The notes below the pieces were generated by a model. It saw only the letters and a program-made list of their open reading frames with translations. It was not told the DNA's origin and did no database searches. 14,416 nucleotides of DNA from Candidatus Heimdallarchaeota archaeon (GTDB lineage: Archaea; Asgardarchaeota; Heimdallarchaeia; Heimdallarchaeales; Kariarchaeaceae), in assembly GCA_021399405.1 (NCBI GenBank), contig JAAFKL010000110.1:1-14416 (forward strand), written 5' to 3'. The number at the start of each line of letters is the position of its first letter. The first letter of the stretch is position 1. Both the position numbers and the translations under genes were made by a program. Shown here piece by piece: positions 1 to 6,948 of the stretch.

Positions 1-246
1 AGCATAGTGCAAGGCTTCAATACCTCTATTAACAATAGTATAGACTTTTGCAATCATCCAATCACCTCGTTGTAAATTAATCGACTCTCCAACAAATCCC
101 CAATAAAACCTAGATGTGTGTGCACAATGAATCATCATTTCATCATCTGATGAAGAACGGTCTTTCTTTTCAATATATTCCCATGTTTGGTTGAAAGAAT
201 TTGAAGCAAAAGATCTGATTTCTTTATCACTAAACGTCTTTACCAT
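1..246 (-). CDS. Conserved hypothetical protein, N-terminal part (runs off the left edge)
   Basis: An uninterrupted reading frame of 82 codons runs leftward from an ATG at 246 to the window edge, so only the N-terminus is present. The translation begins MVKTFSDKEIRSFASN and contains MIHCAHTSRFYWGFVGE followed by INLQRGDWMIAKVYTIVNRGIEALHYA. This strongly resembles a widespread bacterial/archaeal family of small uncharacterised proteins with the pattern H-A-S-R-Y-H-W, then N-L-x-R-G-x-W-x-I-S-R-V-Y, then E-A-L-H-H-A. The spacing of Ala, Leu and His suggests a helical, TPR-like fold, but no activity is known to me. It is divergent from the alpha/beta hydrolase at 349, with about 100 bp between the two starts. 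Coding status is well supported by the family match; function is unknown. Confidence 0.8.
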   Translation of the reverse strand, partial: MVKTFSDKEIRSFASNSFNQTWEYIEKKDRSSSDDEMMIHCAHTSRFYWGFVGESINLQRGDWMIAKVYTIVNRGIEALHYA

Positions 247-340
247 GTGGAAAATTCAATTTGTTGAATTATCAATTTATCTAAATAGACTACCGAAAAA
301 ATATTAATTCTAAAGAAAACTAATAATTTCAAACAAAAAT

Positions 341-347
341 GAGGGGG
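341..347 (+). promoter_or_regulatory. Purine-rich ribosome binding site of the hydrolase gene
   Basis: GAGGGGG sits directly before the ATG at 349 and is one of only two convincing Shine-Dalgarno-like sequences before starts in the window. A TATA-like AATATT near 298-303 would place transcription start near 326, leaving a short leader to hold this site. Confidence 0.5.
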
Positions 348-348
348 T

Positions 349-1197
349 ATGGATTATGGAGAAACGGAATTAGATAAATTTACGACTTTTGATGGGACTG
401 AATTGGATATACACATTTGGACGGCGGAAGAAGCAAAAGGGATCCTCTTATGTATTCACGGTGGTATGGCTCATGCAGGTGATTATGTCAATTTTGGTAA
501 TTACTTCAAAGATAAGGGATATACAAGTGTAAGTTATGATCTAAGAGGTCATAAACAAAAAAGGATCAAATTAAAAAGCTTTGATGATTACATTACTGAT
601 ACTTCCCACTTTGTAAAATGGGTAAAAGAAAAGTACCCTGGATTACCAATTTATATTGTTGGACATTCAATGGGTTGCAATATTGTGACCAAATATTTGA
701 TAACCAATCCCTCAGATGCTCAATTCTTTGAAGGAACCATATTTTCATCACCCTATTTTGGAAACGCAATTAAAATACCAGGAATAATGAAAGCCTTATC
801 TGGATTCCTTGCAAAAATAATGCCTAATATGAAAGTACCAGCAGAAGACTTCACTCCATATTTATCTCATGATACAAAGCAATATGATAGATTTCGAGAA
901 GATGAACGTAAAAATATTAGGGGAACAGAACCCTCAATTGGGTTTGGCAATCAAATTTTAAAGATTCAAAAATGGATTCCAGATAACATTGAAAAACTGG
1001 ATTATCCGTTACTGGTATTTGTGGCCGGTGATGATAGATTAAGTGATGTTCAAATTACCAAAACCATGTTGAATAAGCTCGATCACAAAAAGGTCACTCA
1101 ACATTTTTACGAAAACAATTATCATGAAAATTTTAATGAAACTAATCGAGATGAAATTTTTGAGAAAATGCTTGATTGGATGTCTAAATCAAAATAA
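349..1197 (+). CDS. Alpha/beta hydrolase, monoacylglycerol lipase / serine aminopeptidase S33 type
   Basis: A 282-aa cytoplasmic serine hydrolase, probably cleaving a lipid ester or another small ester. The family signatures are in order: an oxyanion-hole HGG at residues 37-39 (HGGMAHAGDY, compare HGxGEHSGRY of monoacylglycerol lipases), a DLRGH strand-turn at 64-68, the nucleophile elbow GHSMG at 105-109 with Ser107, an acid in AGDDRLSD (Asp229 aligns best), and the catalytic His259 in NNYHENFNE. The lid (about 135-200) is divergent, so the substrate cannot be read from sequence. There is no signal peptide or membrane segment. The ATG at 349 follows GAGGGGG. The 3' end overlaps the convergent metallophosphoesterase gene by 9 bp. 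The fold and triad are secure; the lipase label is family-based. Confidence 0.9.
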   Translation: MDYGETELDKFTTFDGTELDIHIWTAEEAKGILLCIHGGMAHAGDYVNFGNYFKDKGYTSVSYDLRGHKQKRIKLKSFDDYITDTSHFVKWVKEKYPGLPIYIVGHSMGCNIVTKYLITNPSDAQFFEGTIFSSPYFGNAIKIPGIMKALSGFLAKIMPNMKVPAEDFTPYLSHDTKQYDRFREDERKNIRGTEPSIGFGNQILKIQKWIPDNIEKLDYPLLVFVAGDDRLSDVQITKTMLNKLDHKKVTQHFYENNYHENFNETNRDEIFEKMLDWMSKSK

Positions 1198-2211
1198 AAC
1201 TGAGGTTTTAACCAACTTATTTTGAAAGATAAACTCAGAATCATAATTCGAATACAGCTGCCTCAATGTTCTATTGTTTTTATTAGGAGAAAATGACAGT
1301 AATGGCCAATTTTTAGCGTTATATCTAGTATAACAAGCTTTTATTTCTTCAGAATCAAGTTGACGACCAAAGAAGCGAACTAGAGTTCTACATCTTGGTG
1401 ATCCAAGATCATTATCAATTAGGTTGAATGGAATGCGATCATTTTGAATATTGTATTCTAATACCTTAATTTCAGTAGTTGGAATTTCATTAAATTTAAT
1501 TTTAATAAAATCATGATTGATATCAATTTCCAAATATCCTTTAGGTTCAATTATTTCAAAGTGGTGGGTTCTTTCAGTGGACCCTGGATAAACAACACGA
1601 CCTTTTGAAAGTGATTGAGCCCGATGTATATGCCCAGTTATGATTAATTTCAAATTTTCAGGCAAATTTTTGGGATAAATAACATCATTTTGTAGTGTAA
1701 AACGAAAGTTATGAGGTCCAAAGACCGCTCCGTAAAATAATTGATGGCATAGAACGAGGTACAGTTGCTTAGGATTTTTTTCAGCAATTTTAGTAATTTT
1801 ATTAAAAACGGCTTTAGGATCATTATATTCAAAAGGAAATCCTATAACTGATATATCACCTAGACTGAATTGTGAAAATTTATTGAAACAATAAAATTTA
1901 TTATAATAAAATTTCAACAAACTGTCTGGAAGATGAGCTCTATCATGATTTCCTGGGACCATCACAAAACCAATACCTTCATCCAGCACACGTTCAACCT
2001 TGGTATAAAATTTCTGAACTTCCTTTGAATCTGGTGAAGAACGATTGAAAACATCCCCACCATGCAAAACAAAATCATATTTTTTCTCAATTGCAATTTC
2101 CATTATATTGGAAAAAGCCGAGAAGGTATTCTCTGAAATGAATTTTCTTGCTTCAGCTGTTCTTCCTACTTGAAATCCTAAATGTGTGTCTGCTATAGCT
2201 AGTATTTTCAT
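1189..2211 (-). CDS. SbcD/Mre11-like metallophosphoesterase (putative DNA repair exonuclease)
   Basis: A calcineurin-like two-metal phosphoesterase of 340 aa. All five motifs are present: D8-x-H10 (MKILAIADTHLG), GGD53 in HGGDVFNRS, GNH88-90 region (Asn88, His89, Asp90 in GNHDRAH), His156 in LVLCHQ, and GHIH with His194 and His196. The opening IADTHLG and GDVFN match the Mre11/SbcD group (COG0420), which processes DNA ends with an SMC-like partner (Rad50/SbcC). After the catalytic domain (to about 235) comes a roughly 100-residue C-terminal part I do not recognise. No Rad50/SbcC gene is adjacent, so a DNA role is inferred from family. I start at the ATG at 2211 because the conserved core begins there; an in-frame TTG at 2232 would add seven residues and cannot be excluded. 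The 3' end overlaps the hydrolase by 9 bp. Confidence 0.88.
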   Translation of the reverse strand: MKILAIADTHLGFQVGRTAEARKFISENTFSAFSNIMEIAIEKKYDFVLHGGDVFNRSSPDSKEVQKFYTKVERVLDEGIGFVMVPGNHDRAHLPDSLLKFYYNKFYCFNKFSQFSLGDISVIGFPFEYNDPKAVFNKITKIAEKNPKQLYLVLCHQLFYGAVFGPHNFRFTLQNDVIYPKNLPENLKLIITGHIHRAQSLSKGRVVYPGSTERTHHFEIIEPKGYLEIDINHDFIKIKFNEIPTTEIKVLEYNIQNDRIPFNLIDNDLGSPRCRTLVRFFGRQLDSEEIKACYTRYNAKNWPLLSFSPNKNNRTLRQLYSNYDSEFIFQNKLVKTSVLF

Positions 2212-2250
2212 AAATAACAGCTTTGTCTTCAATTTTCATCTTCTTAAATG

Positions 2251-2257
2251 AATATAA
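2251..2257 (-). promoter_or_regulatory. TATA-like box before the metallophosphoesterase
   Basis: The minus strand reads TTATATT here. A start about 25 nt downstream falls near 2229, which gives a short leader for the ATG at 2211 and sits at the alternative TTG at 2232. Position and composition only. Confidence 0.35.
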
Positions 2258-2290
2258 GATCTAAGACTGTGAATTAAAAGTGGATGAATT

Positions 2291-2881
2291 TCAATTGTTA
2301 TTATAATATCTCATTATGACCCTCTCTTTGTTTTCAGTTTTAGATTTAGTCTTCCCCACGATTTTGAACCCATAATTTTCAAACATACCCACTGTTCCAA
2401 CATAACTTGCTTCATTGGATAATTTTTCTCCTTTATTATTAACAGGATAACATTCAATTGCAGGAATTCCATGTTCTTCAATAAAATCCTTAGCACCAAT
2501 AATTAATTGTTTAGCCACACCCTGATTTCTGTGATTTTTATCTATGAAAAAGCAGACTAGGGACCAAACAGGTAGATCATCAACTGGTTTAATTACTCTG
2601 GACCGTAACAATCTTTCAAATTTATTTCTCGGACTGAAACCAATCCAACCTACAGGTTTGTCATCCATATAAGCTAACAAACCAGGTATGTAATCAGAAT
2701 CTTTAACAAAATTTTGTAGAGTAATTATTTTATTGTCTTTATCTAGTAAATCAAAATCTTTAGCACTAAACCTCCAGTACATACACCAACAATTCCAATA
2801 CGCTCCTGTTGGACCAAACAATTGTAGTAAATCATCCCATCTATCCGAGGTAGCTGGATAAACAGAAATACGAGATTTCAC
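2291..2881 (-). CDS. GNAT family N-acetyltransferase
   Basis: A 196-aa acetyl-CoA-dependent acyltransferase. The N-terminal LFGPTGAYWNCWCMYWR (residues 21-37) matches a distinct GNAT subgroup that carries LFGPRGA-x-x-x-CWCMWWR. The central acetyl-CoA strand VWSLVCFFIDKNHRNQGVAKQL (about 105-126) contains the pyrophosphate-binding R118-x-x-G121-x-A123. The C-terminal VGTVGMFENYGFKIVGKTKSK (161-181) is the usual GNAT motif B region, ending in VIMRYY. The acceptor is unknown; members of this subgroup are mostly uncharacterised. The start is GTG at 2881: an in-frame TAA lies three codons upstream, the next ATG would remove the conserved N-terminus, and a TATA box lies 20-27 nt upstream, implying a leaderless message. 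It is divergent from the 121-aa gene at 3016. Confidence 0.87.
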   Translation of the reverse strand: MKSRISVYPATSDRWDDLLQLFGPTGAYWNCWCMYWRFSAKDFDLLDKDNKIITLQNFVKDSDYIPGLLAYMDDKPVGWIGFSPRNKFERLLRSRVIKPVDDLPVWSLVCFFIDKNHRNQGVAKQLIIGAKDFIEEHGIPAIECYPVNNKGEKLSNEASYVGTVGMFENYGFKIVGKTKSKTENKERVIMRYYNNN

Positions 2882-2900
2882 AATTAGTTACGAAGTATTA

Positions 2901-2908
2901 AATTTATA
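2901..2908 (-). promoter_or_regulatory. TATA box of the GNAT gene (leaderless geometry)
   Basis: The minus strand reads TATAAATT. Its centre is about 24 nt before the GTG at 2881, the spacing expected if transcription starts at or next to the start codon, as in many archaea. No Shine-Dalgarno sequence precedes the GTG. Confidence 0.55.
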
Positions 2909-2986
2909 ACGTTTTAGTGAAAAAATTGGTTTATTCAAAAATTATAACGTCTCTAAGTAAAAATTCTCTAGGAATCTTCTTAGTCA

Positions 2987-2994
2987 TTTAATAA
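2987..2994 (+). promoter_or_regulatory. TATA-like box of the 121-aa gene (leaderless geometry)
   Basis: TTTAATAA is centred about 25 nt before the ATG at 3016, and no Shine-Dalgarno sequence lies between. The predicted transcription start coincides with the start codon. It pairs with the divergent TATA box at 2901-2908. Confidence 0.45.
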
Positions 2995-3015
2995 TAGCTA
3001 ATTTAATTACTAATT

Positions 3016-3381
3016 ATGTCAGACAAAAATATTGAGAAATCTCAATTCATAGAGTTTGAAAGCATGGATGATCTTATTAGACTTATGGTTTCGAGGTTTG
3101 ATCCCGGAAACAGAACTGGATACTTGTATTTTGGAGAGAAAGATGGAAAAAATGTGTACTTTACTACTCAGATTGTTCCAGGGTGGTATGAGAATAGAGG
3201 ATTACCAGTAACAATGCTTGTGTACCATACTGAATCTCCACCAACAACCATTATTAGATATAAATCTCCAACAGAATTTGAGGGTGAATCCTGGGAATTT
3301 GTTGAAAATGTACAAGCTGGAGCTAATACTGCTTATCTACCAATTATCAAATTGAAATCAATCCCTGATTATCTCTTGTAG
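3016..3381 (+). CDS. Uncharacterised small protein (121 aa)
   Basis: I do not recognise this family. The protein looks soluble, with no signal peptide or membrane segment. After an acidic, helix-prone N-terminus (to about residue 28) comes a stretch that alternates like beta strands: TGYLYFGEKDGKNVYFTTQIVPGWY, then LPVTMLVYHTES and TTIIRYKSP. A compact beta-sheet domain is plausible. The YFGEKDGKNVYF-x-x-Q-x-VPGWY core, rich in aromatics, glycine and proline, looks like a conserved family signature. No Cys or metal-binding motif is seen. It has its own TATA-like box, is followed by about 100 bp of non-coding DNA, and shares no operon with its neighbours. Coding status is supported by ATG start, length, promoter spacing and protein-like composition. 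Confidence 0.75.
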   Translation: MSDKNIEKSQFIEFESMDDLIRLMVSRFDPGNRTGYLYFGEKDGKNVYFTTQIVPGWYENRGLPVTMLVYHTESPPTTIIRYKSPTEFEGESWEFVENVQAGANTAYLPIIKLKSIPDYLL

Positions 3382-3422
3382 TTTCTTCAGAATACTTTCG
3401 GTCAGATTTCACCTTCAATGAC

Positions 3423-3430
3423 TTATATAA
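3423..3430 (+). promoter_or_regulatory. TATA box upstream of the helical protein gene
   Basis: TTATATAA, a close match to the archaeal box A consensus, lies about 50 nt before the GTG at 3479. Transcription would start near 3452 and leave a leader of about 27 nt, without a clear Shine-Dalgarno site. Confidence 0.5.
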
Positions 3431-3478
3431 TCAACTTGAAAGAATACATTGGGTTAACTCACCCATAAATAAATCGAT

Positions 3479-4159
3479 GTGATTCATATAAATATTGATC
3501 TAGAGATATCGGAGTACGAAAAATCCGCATTAAGGCTAGCTTTTGACAAAATAAAAAATTCAACTTACATAAAAAAAAATATAGAAGATATTTCAATAAT
3601 TTACAAAATAATAGAATCATTACCTCTACCCAAGATTCTCGAGGAGTTTATTTTTTCTTCACGCAAATATAATATTCTCATCAAACATGATGCACTCATA
3701 CGCGCCATCGAATTGGATTATTTTCATATTGTTGAAAAAGTCTTGATTGAATCAAGTAATCTAGAACTCCTCAAAACAGCAATCATCAATGTTGATAACG
3801 ACCAACTTCTCAAGATGTTAGCTACAGGGCTGAACAAAAACATCATTGCAAATCACAGATATAAAATTCAAAATCTAGCGTTAAATAACATCAAGGACCC
3901 TGAGATTTTTTCAAGTACATTTTTTGAAATTTCAACCCAAGAAATCGTCACTAGAGTCTTCAAGAAAATAAAATACAAATCACACTATAAGACATTATCA
4001 AAGTTGCAGAAACGAATTCTTCCACTGTTAGTTTCACAAATTCCAAGAGAAGAAATAATTGCAGAATTTAACCGCGCAAATAAATATCCTCTAGAATTGA
4101 GAAAATCTTTGTTACATAACAATTTGATAATGTTTGATAAAACAAATTCGAGTAATTAG
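3479..4159 (+). CDS. Uncharacterised helical protein (226 aa), possible degenerate ankyrin-like repeats
   Basis: Not recognised as a named family. It is rich in Ile, Leu, Lys and Asn, has no membrane segment, and appears almost entirely alpha-helical. Residues about 70-135 show paired short helices: HDALIRAIELDYFHIVEKVL, then LELLKTAIINVDNDQLLKML. The spacing recalls ankyrin-type A-L-x-x-A-x-x-x-x-x-x-x-I-V-x-x-L, but without the diagnostic G-x-T-P-L-H, so this is a weak suggestion. The start is taken as GTG at 3479; an ATG two bases earlier, in another frame, meets TGA at once. An alternative start further inside is possible. The gene ends 88 bp before the glycosyltransferase start, on the same strand, so co-transcription is possible. 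Composition is even more AT-biased than the pyr genes. Confidence 0.7.
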   Translation: MIHINIDLEISEYEKSALRLAFDKIKNSTYIKKNIEDISIIYKIIESLPLPKILEEFIFSSRKYNILIKHDALIRAIELDYFHIVEKVLIESSNLELLKTAIINVDNDQLLKMLATGLNKNIIANHRYKIQNLALNNIKDPEIFSSTFFEISTQEIVTRVFKKIKYKSHYKTLSKLQKRILPLLVSQIPREEIIAEFNRANKYPLELRKSLLHNNLIMFDKTNSSN

Positions 4160-4247
4160 TTTTGGGATCAACATAATTTACATAAATTCATCGAATCTTT
4201 GTAATTTCTATACTAAAATTAAAGTGAAAACCGATATTCGATCAATC

Positions 4248-5921
4248 ATGGAGAAGGAAATTTCGTTATCTCGTCCTGAGTATCCTCTATATAATCCAGA
4301 TATAAAGGGGAATTTACCTAGACATTACGCGATCAAAGCCATAATCCTTCTACTTCTATTTTGTTATTTAATATATACGATCTCATTATCGATCCAACTC
4401 TTCGAATTAACTCCGTTAAACATGTTTTTCAATGTAATTTTATTTTTTTCTGAGTTATTATTAGGTTACTACTCTCTCTTTCTTCTTTTACATATTGCAA
4501 ACTCATACAAACCTGTAACTCATCCATTAGAACCGAAAATTACTAGGGATGATATCGACAAAGGTAATGTGCCACATGTGTCAATTCTCATCCCCCTCTA
4601 TAAAGAGCCTCTGACCATTCTTCGCCAAACAATTCGAGCCTCTTTGGGTTTAAATTATCCGAGTGATAAATATGATATCACATTAATTGAGGATGCGCCA
4701 AGCAACAGTTCCTTTCGTGAATTATGTGATGAACTGGGAGCAAATTATCTCCATCGAGATAATCGTAACGATTTCAAGGCTGGAGCTGTAAACTTCTCTT
4801 TACCAAAACTCAAGGGTGATTATGTATTATTCATTGATGCGGATCATATTTTAGAGAAAAATGTTATCAATAATTGTTTGTTATCTTGGAGAAAGGATAC
4901 AATTGCAGTTCAATCACGTATTGATTTTGTGAATACTGTGAATATGTTAACCCTAGTAGGTGCATTTCTTCAGGTACAATTTTTTAGTTTGTATCAACGT
5001 GCCAGAAGAGCCACGGGATCTGCTGTATTTGCAGGTGGTGGTGCATTATTTGATCGTAAATTATTACTCAGTGAAGGTGGCCTCAATCCTCTAACTATAG
5101 CTGATGATACAGATACTAGTTTCATCTTACGATCACGTAACTATCGTATCGAATTCATTGATACAATTGGTGCTTGGGCACTCATTCCATGGGACCCACT
5201 ACATCTAATACGTCAAATTTGGAGATGGTTAACTGGCATTACTCGTAGTTTTCGTGCTAGATACAAAACAATATTTCGAGGATCTTCTAACGCCTATGTT
5301 AAGGGTGATCACATATCCTCAGCTGTCTTACCTACATTTACACTCGTAATCTGGTTATCTGCCTTTCTTAAAGGATTTTTAATCATACAGGGATATCCAA
5401 TTATTGTTTCAATAGATTGGATATTTGGATGGGATTTTCTCTGGGTAATACCTCTATTTGTTCCAGGTGTATCTATTCTTAGTAGTTTAATTGCCATATT
5501 TATAGATAATAAAGATGTGAGCTATCGATCAATGCCTCTTCTAACCCAACTCAAGGGAATTACCGGATTTTACTTTTTAATGTTTGCAGCTCAGCCATTT
5601 ATGTTTGGGGCCATTGTGAAAGGGTTATTCGGGACAGATGTGACTTTTAATAGAACACCAAAGGAGAAAAAAGTGAGAGATGTGGGTGTTGGAAGGATTA
5701 TGAAACAATATTTCCTCCTTTCAATTTTTCTAACACTTATGGCTGCGTATTGGACTTACAGTCTCTTATCTTTTAGAATTGATCTAACGAATTTAATTTT
5801 GGCATTTTTATATGCAACAATGATTTTCCCTCTCATCATTTCATTTCTTTGGTATTGGTCATTAGAATCATATTTGGAGAAAGTAGAAGGAGTATCAGCT
5901 TTACATTTCATAAATGATTAG
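4248..5921 (+). CDS. Processive family 2 glycosyltransferase, cellulose/mannan synthase-like membrane protein
   Basis: A 557-aa polymerising glycosyltransferase that would take a nucleotide sugar in the cytoplasm and extrude a polysaccharide through its own membrane channel. Two N-terminal membrane helices (about 31-52 and 57-84) precede the GT2 domain: IPLYKEP at 114-120, an Asp in IEDAPS (Asp149, where many relatives have DD), KAGAVN at 177-182, the DAD metal motif at Asp197/Asp199, ADDTD at 285-289 with Asp287 in the place of the catalytic TED Asp, and Q323-x-x-R326-W327, the hallmark of processive synthases. About five more helices follow, with FNRTPK at 467-472 in the place of the FxVTxK gating loop of BcsA. 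There is no PilZ domain. Length is close to CslA-type mannan synthases, but substrate is not decided by sequence. I start at ATG 4248; an in-frame extension back to 4134 overlaps the previous gene and looks non-coding. Confidence 0.9.
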   Translation: MEKEISLSRPEYPLYNPDIKGNLPRHYAIKAIILLLLFCYLIYTISLSIQLFELTPLNMFFNVILFFSELLLGYYSLFLLLHIANSYKPVTHPLEPKITRDDIDKGNVPHVSILIPLYKEPLTILRQTIRASLGLNYPSDKYDITLIEDAPSNSSFRELCDELGANYLHRDNRNDFKAGAVNFSLPKLKGDYVLFIDADHILEKNVINNCLLSWRKDTIAVQSRIDFVNTVNMLTLVGAFLQVQFFSLYQRARRATGSAVFAGGGALFDRKLLLSEGGLNPLTIADDTDTSFILRSRNYRIEFIDTIGAWALIPWDPLHLIRQIWRWLTGITRSFRARYKTIFRGSSNAYVKGDHISSAVLPTFTLVIWLSAFLKGFLIIQGYPIIVSIDWIFGWDFLWVIPLFVPGVSILSSLIAIFIDNKDVSYRSMPLLTQLKGITGFYFLMFAAQPFMFGAIVKGLFGTDVTFNRTPKEKKVRDVGVGRIMKQYFLLSIFLTLMAAYWTYSLLSFRIDLTNLILAFLYATMIFPLIISFLWYWSLESYLEKVEGVSALHFIND

Positions 5922-5936
5922 ACAATTTATGATGTA

Positions 5937-6878
5937 TTATACGAGTTCTGCACTTGGAAAATAAGCTCGAGCTGCAAAGTAGAAAGATATTCCATTTGGA
6001 ATCCATTGTTCAAAGTTTAGTGGTTTCAATTCATCTATTCTACCTGCAAAAAATAATCTTCCACCTGCAACGGGAACGGAATAATAATTTTCATTATGTT
6101 GAACATTACCTCTCAAACTAGCTTGTTTATGAATAAACACCTTATCGGAATCATCATTCAAGAACTTCTCTTCAATAATATAGACCAATTCTTTTGTATG
6201 TAGCTGGTTATCTTTATTGTTTACAGGAAACTTAACTGATTCAGATGATTTGTAATCTCCATAGGGATATTTACCATAGCGTTTCTGATGATGAATAAAT
6301 CCTGTATCATGTGATAAGAACTGTGTATCAGGGTAAACTTCAATACATTCAGCGATTGTAGTTTGAATGATAGGTATTTGGGATAAATCTTGATTTACGT
6401 ATTTTCCAACAATACCTTGAGACCAGACTTGGCTAAAAAGTGACAAGCTGTTTCGATCATACAAAACCAAAGCAGAATTTAATAATAATCCACTTACCCC
6501 AAGCATTAACTCATTGCCATCTAATTCTCTATTGTAACCTGTTGCTGTTTGACACAGAGGACAATATGTCAAAGCAACCTTCTTACCTGAATGGGTAGTA
6601 AAATTAACTATTTCGTGGTAATCCATAATTGTTGTAGGAAAGGCGTAATTCTCAATATTTCCGTTAGGCAGTTGCACAAGCAAAACAAGAATCTCCTCAT
6701 CAAACGCCCTGTCACTCTGAATCCCTTTGTAATTTACCCATTTTGGATTATCAATAGATTGGATACAATCTGGTTTTTGGCATCCAGGTCGAAGATCCTC
6801 TAATTCAATAAGATCTGATTTTTGTACCCCTTCTGGAAAATATGGGAAATCTGTTAATTTGGGTCTTTTAAAAGACAC
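5937..6878 (-). CDS. DUF3179 domain-containing protein
   Basis: A 313-aa member of the DUF3179 family, whose biochemical role is not established. The signature block is intact: the strand with IMDYHEIVNF (His88), then VALTYCPLCQTATGYNR (Cys106 and Cys109), then GVSGLLLNSALVLYDRNSLSLFSQ (127-150), and a later SHDTGF at 189-194 followed by YGKYPYGDY. A second Cys pair, Cys33 and Cys38 (PGCQKPDC), lies in the N-terminal part. Many bacterial members are exported lipoproteins or secreted; this one shows no signal peptide, so it is probably cytoplasmic. The start is GTG at 6878 (in-frame TAG two codons upstream). It lies 70 bp downstream of the large membrane protein on the same strand and converges on the glycosyltransferase with a 15-bp gap. 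The stop at 5937 leaves little room for a terminator. Confidence 0.9.
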   Translation of the reverse strand: MSFKRPKLTDFPYFPEGVQKSDLIELEDLRPGCQKPDCIQSIDNPKWVNYKGIQSDRAFDEEILVLLVQLPNGNIENYAFPTTIMDYHEIVNFTTHSGKKVALTYCPLCQTATGYNRELDGNELMLGVSGLLLNSALVLYDRNSLSLFSQVWSQGIVGKYVNQDLSQIPIIQTTIAECIEVYPDTQFLSHDTGFIHHQKRYGKYPYGDYKSSESVKFPVNNKDNQLHTKELVYIIEEKFLNDDSDKVFIHKQASLRGNVQHNENYYSVPVAGGRLFFAGRIDELKPLNFEQWIPNGISFYFAARAYFPSAELV

Positions 6879-6901
6879 AATCTACATGTCTCGTCAATGC
6901 A

Positions 6902-6908
6902 TTTTAAT
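6902..6908 (-). promoter_or_regulatory. Weak TATA-like box before the DUF3179 gene
   Basis: The minus strand reads ATTAAAA, centred about 27 nt before the GTG at 6878. The spacing fits a leaderless start, but the box is weak, and the gene might instead be read from the upstream membrane-protein gene. Confidence 0.3.
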
Positions 6909-6948
6909 GTTGAGTAGTATCCAAAATACCGATCTTCTCAATATTATA

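Noticed and set aside
339..377. Short 12-codon upstream ORF (ATG AGG GGG ...) overlapping the hydrolase start
   Set aside because: Its ATG overlaps the purine-rich ribosome site of the real gene; it is most simply a by-product of GAGGGGG and has no coding evidence.
3477..3482. ATG at 3477 as start of the helical protein
   Set aside because: It is in another frame and followed at once by TGA; the GTG at 3479 opens the real frame.
4134..4247. In-frame N-terminal extension of the glycosyltransferase
   Set aside because: It overlaps the end of the preceding gene, has no family-like sequence, and the ATG at 4248 gives a normal N-terminus with a TATA-like sequence upstream.
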